Assembly (NCBI GenBank): GCA_022570795.1
Contig: JAKUDP010000002.1
Coordinates: forward strand, 2,294,001 to 2,358,000
DNA from: Sphaerulina vaccinii
Taxonomy: Eukaryota; Ascomycota; Dothideomycetes; Mycosphaerellales; Mycosphaerellaceae
Reading direction: 5' to 3'
DNA: 64,000 nucleotides
Below, in pieces: positions 50,118-57,686 of the stretch (within the stretch, counting starts at the first letter, position 1; each line of letters begins with the position of its first letter). Position numbers and translations under genes: made by a program. The notes under the pieces are model-generated. The model was not told the origin of the DNA, did no database searches, and saw only the letters and a list, made by a program, of their open reading frames with translations.

Positions 50118-51419
50118 TCATTCCTTCGTACCGTCTTCGAAGTTCCCGTCAGGACGCTGGAACGTGTACTTCTCCCAAGATATCCCTCGAACCCTGCGAA
50201 TCTCGCCTTCCTTCGCAGGAAGGTAGGGATTGGGTTGAAAGGAGACTGTGCTGTAGCCCTGGATGAGGTTCCGAATGTAGCAAGATCGCGCTGCGCGAGT
50301 GAGGTACCTCTTTCGAAATGTTTTGAGAGAGTTGGCAATGACCTTCTCTGCTTCTTGCGGCTTTGCAAGATAATGCTGTACAGTCTCTTCAAGATTGGTC
50401 CAATTGCGATGCACTAACGCGTAGTTCTGATTTTCACCCTTGGATTCCAGGAGGTGCGTGTAGAAGACCGCCCAATTCAAGTCATGAACGATGTGGACTG
50501 AGTTGCAGTTCAGGATGAATTCCAGTCTTCCAGAGTATGACACACCCTCTGTGTGAGCAGTGAAGGCGTATTTGCACATATCCTCAAGCTTCATTCTCCT
50601 TCTCTTTGCCTCTTCCTGATCTTCAACTTGTGTAGTCAAGACATCAGCCCATTCCTTGCCCTCGGTAGCGTTCAGTAGGCCATTTCGCAGAGGGCGATCA
50701 ACCCAAGTGCTGCCTCGCCAGACCACTTTCGGTATCTTCTTGGTGAATACATTATCATATTCTATCATTCTCCGTCGTGTTTCTCGATATGCTGTAGGAG
50801 CATCGTACCAGAAATCATAGTTTGGTATGAGCCAATATCGGTCGTGTATGCGATTATCCAGCTTCCTGCCCACGGTCCAGACAGTGTGAGTGCCTTCCTC
50901 AGGCATAGCGATAGTGTCTGGGAATACGATGGACGTCTCTATCGTGGGAAGCTTCTCTCCACCTGCAATCGCGCTGTCTAGTGCTCGTTGAATCAAGGAC
51001 AATATGCCAATGGTGCGTGTGTTAAAGTGCCAGTCCTGTGCCATGTGGCTATCGACGATACGCAGCTCATTGTCGTGAATGAGTATGCGCACCGCACCTT
51101 CTCTTTCTTTCACGTATGATGTGTTGATATCATCGGAGGAGATCAAGTGCTGCTTGCCTTTCCAAAAGTCAACAGCTCGATCCACCTCGTGATAGAGCTT
51201 TGGGAATTGCTTCGAGCACTGAGCTGCGGTCAAGCCATCTATGGACTCATCGTCCTGGCTGAACAGCAGGTCTCCGGGCTTTCCATTGAAATAGTTGCCG
51301 GCCGTTGTCAGAGGTGACGTGCTTACAGGCACTGATCGAACGCTGTGTGTGATATATATCAAGTTGAAAACCAGGATCGCTGCAGCAATCGTACAGACAT
51401 TCTTCCACGAGGTCACCAT
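50118..51419 (-). CDS. CAP10-domain glycosyltransferase, family GT90
   Basis: 433 residues in one exon from an ATG at 51419. A short cytosolic end and signal anchor (VCTIAAAILVFNLIYITHSV) are followed by the CAP10 domain: YWLIPNYDFWYDAPTAY, KKIPKVVWRGSTWVDRPLRN, YAFTAHTEGVSYSGRLEFIL, CNSVHIVHDLNWAVFYTHLL and the closing AARSCYIRNLIQGYS. GT90 includes cryptococcal Cap10 and Cxt1 (xylosyltransferases needed for capsule or glycolipid synthesis) and metazoan POGLUT enzymes. A Golgi transferase adding xylose, glucose or a similar sugar is likely. It faces acyltransferase C across a 417-bp divergent gap. This gene is the strongest single link of the locus to capsule-type glycans. Confidence 0.88.
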   Translation of the reverse strand: MVTSWKNVCTIAAAILVFNLIYITHSVRSVPVSTSPLTTAGNYFNGKPGDLLFSQDDESIDGLTAAQCSKQFPKLYHEVDRAVDFWKGKQHLISSDDINTSYVKEREGAVRILIHDNELRIVDSHMAQDWHFNTRTIGILSLIQRALDSAIAGGEKLPTIETSIVFPDTIAMPEEGTHTVWTVGRKLDNRIHDRYWLIPNYDFWYDAPTAYRETRRRMIEYDNVFTKKIPKVVWRGSTWVDRPLRNGLLNATEGKEWADVLTTQVEDQEEAKRRRMKLEDMCKYAFTAHTEGVSYSGRLEFILNCNSVHIVHDLNWAVFYTHLLESKGENQNYALVHRNWTNLEETVQHYLAKPQEAEKVIANSLKTFRKRYLTRAARSCYIRNLIQGYSTVSFQPNPYLPAKEGEIRRVRGISWEKYTFQRPDGNFEDGTKE

Positions 51420-51836
51420 TGCTGTCCTGTTTCATGGAAATAAAGCTTCATGGTCAATGAAGACGAGGAACGCGCTCACCGGGGTCCAGACAGTCTGAAA
51501 GGTAATCATGCCCAAAACACGCGGCGGCAGAGTGCTGCAGCTGTGGTATTTTGACTTTATCGTGGCTGCTTGGGACCCACATGCACTCCTCCACGAAGCA
51601 TCTAGGCGTGCCGCTTATTTTGACCTCGCCTTCCCCGTGGCCAGCCACCATCACCACCTTGAACCACCAGTCAGCCTCATCTGCGGAAGGGGGCACAGAG
51701 CAGTCTTTTACGCGATGGACACCCATTTGGTCGATCCTACTCTCCCATGGGTGAAGGTGCCATGAATGTCTTGTCCGATCGCTCGAGACTCTGATGCTGT
51801 ACCATTCATTCATCGACCTAAAAGTCGCCAGCTCGA
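51420..51836. other. Divergent promoter region of GT90 and acyltransferase C
   Basis: About 417 bp. A minus-strand frame overlapping it is not joined to GT90 by any obvious splice. Compact enough to be a shared bidirectional promoter. Confidence 0.4.
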
Positions 51837-53431
51837 GTGATGAATGTCTCCCCGGCAAAGGATGACCACACCCAGACTCGCCATCTCTCTCCGCCGGTGC
51901 GTGTCAGTGAAAAGGCTCCAACACAGAGTCAGCGTCCATGGCAAGAATTATTGGCGATGAGGAGATGGATTGAAAGAATCGTTCGCAATGGTCAGTTTTT
52001 GGCATGCTCTAGTGCCTGAGGCAGCATTGGATGACTAATTATTTTAGCACAGGTTCTTTCCATCTTCCAAACGAAGAGCGTTCTACTGATTCACTCATTC
52101 CATCACCGAGCAATGAAGTCCCATCAAAGTCCCCACGAGCCGCCACCGCCTATCTCGATGGTCTCCGAGGCGTGGCAGCCATGTGTGTGGTGTTCACCCA
52201 CACGCAGGAGTGGGCTCAGGGTGGCTACGGGATGAACATCAACGTCTTGCGCAGGTCGTTTGGCCAAGATGGCAACTACTATTTCGCCTCTCTGCCTGGC
52301 ATTCAACTCTTCTTCGCTGGAGGACCAACCGCCGTGGCACTGTTCTTCATCATGTCCGGCTACGTACTATCCCACAAGCCATACAAACTCATCCTCGCAC
52401 ATGATCAGGAGTCGCTCACCAAGTGTATCTCTTCCGCGATATTCCGTCGATGGTTTCGACTATTCCTGCCTATATTTGCCGTCAACTTCATCTGGGTGAG
52501 CATCTGGTATCTGGGAGTGCACAACGTTCGACCAACAGACGATTATCCGGCATTCTCCAACTCCTACTGTACGGAGTTGCTTCGTCTGTTCAACGTTATG
52601 CTTGAACTGTCCAGTTTCTTCGGACCAAAGGAAAGAGCAAGATTTAGAATCTACACTCCTCCCATATGGACTATTCCGGACGAGTTCCAGGGATCGATGG
52701 TAGTGTATGTATCCTTGCTCGGTCTGGCGCAATTCACCACGCGACTCAGGCTCGCAAGTGAGTTCATTTTGTGCACATACCTGCTGTATTTGCACCAGAT
52801 CTCGCTGGCGCTATTTGTCGCTGGTATGATCATCTGTCACATCGATGCGCTCAAAAGAGCGGATACTTCGTTCGGAATCCCTCGACTGGCTTCACTGGAG
52901 CACATGAGCTGGATGCTCTGGTATGTGCTCTTTCTGCTGGGTCTTCTCCTAGCGACTCTGAACGATGAAAACTTGGGTTATCGCAATGCCTACCAGTGGA
53001 CGACCTTCGCAGCTGCGACTTTAATGATGATCTCTGTGCCTCGCATAACGTGGATGAAACGGCTATTGGAGACTCGATTCTGCCAGTTCCTGGGCCGAAT
53101 CTCGTACGCACTATACCTTACTCATCTACACGTCCTTTGGGTAATCGGCGGCCGCATCTTTGCGATCTTTGGACGTATACATCCCGCGTGGATCAAGAAT
53201 TTTGGCGCGGAGGCCAACTTGATACCTCTTCCTAACAGAGGCCCACTAGGGATGGAAATCAACGTGGTGGTGCCCGCCATGCTCTTTTTCTCGCTCGCTG
53301 CTGGTGTTGCGCATCTTGCGACACGCTTCATCGATGATCCGAGTGTCAAATTTGCGCAATGGCTTTATCGTAAGGGAACGACGTCACAAGAAGAATATGC
53401 TCCTTTGCCGCGAAGAGAGCGACGCGAATGA
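51837..53431 (+). CDS. Acyltransferase-3 family membrane O-acyltransferase, copy C, two exons
   Basis: A frame starting at 52031 exists, but its first codons (ATGACTAATTATTTTAG) look like a branch site and acceptor. I therefore prefer exon 1 at 51837-51990, a 62-bp intron (GTCAGT..GCACAG), and exon 2 at 52053-53431: 510 residues, with the N-terminal extension MMNVSPAKDDHTQTRHLSPP. Family blocks: ATAYLDGLRGVAAMCVVFTH, GGPTAVALFFIMSGYVLSHK, FRRWFRLFLPIFAVNF, PPIWTIPDEFQGSMVVY, CQFLGRISYALYLTHLHVLW and IDDPSVKFAQWL. It matches copy A more closely than B, with the same EWA/NWA loop, FRRW helix and length. It is divergent from GT90. Confidence 0.85.
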
Positions 53432-53627
53432 CACTGAAATCGGAAGATATCGTGTCATACACTATCGACTTCAGCTGCCAAGGCACTTCGCATGGTTTGC
53501 CCCATGCCATCCTACGTGCACCTGAGAACGAAGACATACAATCTTGGCGATCTAGCGGACTTGCTGCAGGCTACTGACGTGGACCTCACGCCTGCTGTCA
53601 GTAGATGAGGATGAAGATGAGCAGCAA

Positions 53628-53999
53628 TTGCCTCTAGATCAACCACCTCAGATAATACCTCTCGTGACCTCTGAGTCTCATTATCGCAAGTCAGAACGTG
53701 ACGAGCGGTTTCCAAGGGGTTACAACCATTCTCAGGGGGCTCTCGTCGAACCAAGAGAAGCGGGGTTTGCGAACGCCAGATTGCTTGCTCAATCGTTGAG
53801 CTCGGTAGCGCAATGGTGGCTTGCTTCTCATAAGGCAGTCAGGCGAAGGATTGGGGAACTTCTCTTATCCAGACTGATTGACATAGGTGATCCGTCCATT
53901 TCCTCACTCTTATCCAGACTGATTGACACAGGTGATCCGTCCATTTCCTCAATCTGTCACTCGGCAGATCCTGGAAGCAGGAGTCGCAGCTGCTTTTGA
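53628..53999 (+). pseudogene. Coding-like fragment without a start
   Basis: A plus-strand frame without ATG reads PLDQPPQIIPLVTSESHYR, then FANARLLAQSLSSVAQWWLA and RRRIGELLLSRLID, and ends CHSADPGSRSRSCF. Upstream, in another frame, NLGDLADLLQATDVDLTPAV looks like a continuation interrupted by a frame change near 53606. No family is recognised; a decayed gene is possible. Confidence 0.25.
53862..53951. repeat. 45-bp tandem duplication
   Basis: Copy 1 (53862-53906) and copy 2 (53907-53951) start CTCTTATCCAGACTGATTG and differ at one position (GACATAGG versus GACACAGG). In the plus-strand frame the unit encodes 15 residues, LLSRLIDxGDPSISS. Confidence 0.92.
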
Positions 54000-54316
54000 C
54001 GCTCCCGCCGGTGGTGGAAAGTTCATGAGCTGGACATGGCGTGCTTGTGGAAAGAGTGATGACCACTCAACGAATCAGACAGCCCTGAATCAATAGTGTC
54101 GATCAGAGCATTCGGTCACTTCCTGGCGAAGGAATTTGCCGTATCGACAGCTGCTGGGGCGACTAAATTCGTTAGTCGTGGGCAGCTTCTGCCGCATCGC
54201 CATGTGATGACTATGCACGCTCCGCAGACACATTTCCAGATCCGTCGCTGATGATAATGCACATGTGGGCGCATACCAGGAATGCAGTCGGCACAAGCGT
54301 CTCTGCTGATGAAGTG

Positions 54317-54350
54317 GCGCTCAATAGCGCTCAATAGCGCTCAATAGCGC
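54317..54350. repeat. 10-bp tandem repeat, three copies
   Basis: The unit TCAATAGCGC is present three times in a row (54321-54350), preceded by GCGC. A period of ten shifts any reading frame when copy number changes. Confidence 0.92.
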
Positions 54351-54721
54351 TTGAAAGCTGGGCTGGGTTGTCCTTGGAAAGCCTGGTTCCAGCTCTCGAA
54401 ACACTGGTGCCAGAGCCGTGGCTTGAAGCTTCAGCGCCGAGACACGCGAGCGGCAGCGATTCGGAGCACACCAGTAGCCGACACAAGCGAGCTGTACATG
54501 ATCTTTTGACATGAAGTCTTGTCGGGAGTTATCCGGAGCTAAATTCGCCCTGAAAGGCTCCACTGCAAGGTACGCTGATATGCCGTGCTGTCACAAGCCA
54601 AAGCTGGACCCGCAAAAAGATCACACAACGCGTCTCGGACCTTGGGAGCTTTGTCGCGACTGCTCGTTGTATCGACGTGTGGCATCTGTGTTGTGGTCAC
54701 TATGAACGACAGAAACACACG

Positions 54722-56227
54722 ATGCTCCAGCTCGGCAAGCATGCCCGGTCGTTGCAGTTGATACTCTCCTCCCTGTCAGTGTTGTTGTTCTTCTTCATTT
54801 TTTTCCATCCTGCGTCACGCACCATTCTGCACCCTTTCCGCGGGCCACAGCAGAAAACACTGGGCCTACATTTCCTGGTACCAACAACGTCCACGAATGT
54901 GGATGTCTGCCAGTTGATCTTCTCGGCTTCTGCACTGGGCTATCCTGCACCGTCACTGCTGGGATGGGAAGGACGAGGGAGGTTCAATGGCACAGAAAAT
55001 CATCTATTCAAACTAAGCGAGACGCTATTCTACTTGAACACCTTGCGAAAGGACCGAGATGACGACTTGGTCCTATTACTTGATGCCTTTGATGTATGGA
55101 TTCAGCTGCCTCCGGAGCTCCTCATCCAGCGTTACTACAAAGCGATCGAAAAGACCAATGGACGCTTACACAGGGAAGGACTTCTCGACAAGACTGCGGA
55201 AGATGGCGACGTGATCCGGAACCGTATCCTCTTCGGAGCAGATAAATTCTGCTGGCCTCCAAGCGATGACCGGCCGTGCGATAGTGGACCTTCCAGTCCT
55301 CTGCCAAATCACATCTTCGGACCTCATCCTGAAAGCGAAGAGACCAAGATTCGTCCTCGATATCTCAACAGTGGCACCATTATTGGTCCTGTTCGAGATG
55401 TGCGAAACCTATTCCGAGCCTCACTAGATGCTGTCGACGCTAGATGGGACGACGATTATCTGCATAAGACTTCAGATCAACATTACTTGGACATGCTATG
55501 GGAGGAACAAGAGGCAGCCCGCATGCGTGTCAGAAATGGCACCAGCCAGAAGCTTGAGGAAGGAGAAACGCAGCTCGAATTTCACATTGCACTCGACTAT
55601 GAGAGCGATGCGTTCCAGGTCAACAACTTCTACTCGCCGTACGTGACCTGGATGACCTACAATCGCTCCACGGCACCGAACGCTACATCTGAAAAACATG
55701 CACGCCACTCACACGCTAAGAAAATTACCCATAGCTACCACCCGGGGAGACTGGATCGCCTCAATTTAGCAGACGACATCATTTCTCTTCCCGGACCATA
55801 CTCGGCGGCTACACAGAATAACGATATGGATCTGCCCACCGCCTCGACCTGGCGCGATGTTATGCTTGGTACCAACACGGCGACAGGCGAAGTCTTTCCA
55901 GTCTACCACATCACGGGTGACAAACTGCTGCGTGGCGAGTGGTGGCCTCGCTTCTGGTTTCATCCTCATGGTGAGGCCTTGTTACACGCCGCTCGAGCGG
56001 CCTGGTTGACGAGACTCGAAGCTGGACAAGAGCACGTCCTTGGGCATAATGGTGGAGTTAAGTACGTTGCTGCAGAGCCGAGCAGCGGAGACGTGTTCCA
56101 AGGCATGAAAGCTCGTGACAAGGACAATATGAAAGGGGGAGCTTGGAATGACCTGGGAGAGTATATGCGATGGGACGAGTTGTGCGGGGAGGACGAAAGG
56201 CTCGTTTTTGTGGATGCGTACAAATAG
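54722..56227 (+). CDS. PLOD-like glycosyltransferase, copy B
   Basis: I start at the ATG of MLQLGKHARS (501 residues), because the upstream frame begins with GTG. The signal anchor is very strong (LILSSLSVLLFFFIFFHP, about 13-30). The catalytic domain opens LGLHFLVPTTSTNVDVCQLI and has DDDLVLLLDAFDVWIQLPPE with Asp121 and Asp124 as metal ligands. Then come PRYLNSGTIIGPVRDVRNLF, SDQHYLDMLWEEQEAARM, FHIALDYESDAFQ and a late GEWWPRFWFHPHGEALL. It aligns block for block with copy A (43035) but keeps the canonical DAFD motif where A has DGPD, so the two are diverged paralogues likely adding different linkages. Golgi type II topology. Confidence 0.85.
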   Translation: MLQLGKHARSLQLILSSLSVLLFFFIFFHPASRTILHPFRGPQQKTLGLHFLVPTTSTNVDVCQLIFSASALGYPAPSLLGWEGRGRFNGTENHLFKLSETLFYLNTLRKDRDDDLVLLLDAFDVWIQLPPELLIQRYYKAIEKTNGRLHREGLLDKTAEDGDVIRNRILFGADKFCWPPSDDRPCDSGPSSPLPNHIFGPHPESEETKIRPRYLNSGTIIGPVRDVRNLFRASLDAVDARWDDDYLHKTSDQHYLDMLWEEQEAARMRVRNGTSQKLEEGETQLEFHIALDYESDAFQVNNFYSPYVTWMTYNRSTAPNATSEKHARHSHAKKITHSYHPGRLDRLNLADDIISLPGPYSAATQNNDMDLPTASTWRDVMLGTNTATGEVFPVYHITGDKLLRGEWWPRFWFHPHGEALLHAARAAWLTRLEAGQEHVLGHNGGVKYVAAEPSSGDVFQGMKARDKDNMKGGAWNDLGEYMRWDELCGEDERLVFVDAYK

Positions 56228-57043
56228 AGGAAGTGAGACAGTCGCTGAATGGGAATCCGCAAGCAGACTTCGGCATCCACTATCACGCATGATACATGAA
56301 TTCAAAGTATCAGCCAACTCAGCACCCCAAAAGTCCGTAACGCACCGAGAAAAGCAGAAGTAGCCCACCATGGCTTCCGTGATTATGTCGCGACCTGGTC
56401 AAGCGATTCGGGTTTTATAGAAGTGTGTGTCCCCTCTGTCGCTTCCTCTTGTTCTGTTTCAAAGCCTAGACTACTAAGGTATGTGACCGGGACTCCGATA
56501 TCAGGAAGAGACACTGTTCATGGCAGCTACTTCTGCCGAAGCCATGGACGCAGAGCTGCAAATCAGAAACCTGCGAAAGGCTACTGCAACCGAGCATGCT
56601 CAGCCCACCTCGTGGGCTTGTAGGAGTGGCTTAGGAGAATGATAAGGTCGATGCTACTGTGATCAAGAAGTCATGGCACTGCTTGAGCTCCGAGGTGAAA
56701 GTTTCGAAGTTCGGATGTGCCCCAATCTGAATGGCATGCAGCCGACTCAATAATCGATCCTGCATGCAAGTGGAAGCCGACACAGCTACAATCGATACTT
56801 CGTTGAGTAGGTCTCGTGGTGCTATCACCTCTCACCGCATCATTGTCCGATTGCCTGAAGAGATTTGTGGAAGTTTCTCCATAGCTGAGATCGGTCTCTT
56901 GTTATATCCTGTATGGCTGAGCTCTAGAACGAGAAGCTGTCAACAGGTATTCGTTTGTCTTCTCATCGAGCTTCTAAAGTCGCTTCGATCCACATCATTA
57001 GCACTCCATCAACATCATTGGCATCGAGCAACAAGCAACAGCC
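56228..57043. other. Intergenic region, nothing certain
   Basis: About 800 bp between PLOD-like copy B and CFEM-2. A 65-codon minus-strand frame (56631-56828) has a helical pattern (SELKQCHDFLITVAS) but nothing to identify it. Confidence 0.3.
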
Positions 57044-57447
57044 ATGGTATCTCGATTGTCGACTGCGGTATTGCTCATTCTGCTTACTGTCAGCGGACAC
57101 TGCGCCTCTATACCTAGCTGTGCTGTACGTACATTCGTCCTTATAGCTTGCTGTCTAATAAGATATACACTGTCATCCTTGTTGACGCGCATTTCCTGTA
57201 GGGCAGCTGCGTGAGCGAAGCAATTGATGCGACTTATTGCTCTTCCGCCGACAGTCGTTGTATTTGCAACTCTGACATTTTCTTGACTTCGCTCTCGACA
57301 TGTGTCACTGACAACTGCGATGAAGACGATCAGCCCAGTAAGTCTCGTCTCGGGTCCCTTGTCCTTCGAAGACTCGGCGCTAACGAATTCGTAGGTGCAA
57401 TTGCTCATGCTCAGAAGTTCTGTGCAGCCATTCAACCTCGTCGGTAG
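57044..57447 (+). CDS. Small secreted CFEM protein (CFEM-2), three exons
   Basis: Exons 57044-57124, 57202-57337 and 57395-57447 (introns 77 and 57 bp) give 89 residues. The signal peptide is MVSRLSTAVLLILLTVSGHC. The mature protein is little more than one CFEM domain with eight cysteines: PSCA, GSC, DATYC, DSRCIC, TCVTDNC, QKFC. Exon 2 is 136 bp, exactly as in CFEM-1, with introns at the same places and phases. Shared strings EAIDAT-C-SS, CIC, CDE-DQ and AQ-FC show common origin. It lacks the K/H/T tail and any GPI signal, so it is probably a free extracellular heme-binding or effector-like protein. It lies between PLOD-like copy B and the CAS1-like gene. Confidence 0.85.
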
Positions 57448-57686
57448 TTGGTGTGCTTCACATAGGCAGCATAGTCTAGACGACGAGAAACTCCGTATCA
57501 TGAACGGTCTGCACCTTGACTCAATCGACTATTGTCATGCTAGACATGCGCCATCGTGATTCGAGTTTGTGTTGACAACCCTGGGACTATTGTGTTCTGA
57601 GACCTGCAGTTGCGAGCCCGCTGTACGCTGTAGAACTGGGTATTCCAGTGCTGCGCATTGAGCAGCGTGCTTGCGCAAGGGTAAGA

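Larger units (their letters stand above)
53432..54721. other. Gap between acyltransferase C and PLOD-like copy B, with repeats and coding-like fragments
   Basis: About 1.3 kb. It contains a plus-strand coding-like fragment with a 45-bp tandem repeat and a 10-bp triplicate repeat (separate entries). On the minus strand, frames at 54116-54334 and 54321-54563 meet at the 10-bp repeat. Confidence 0.35.
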
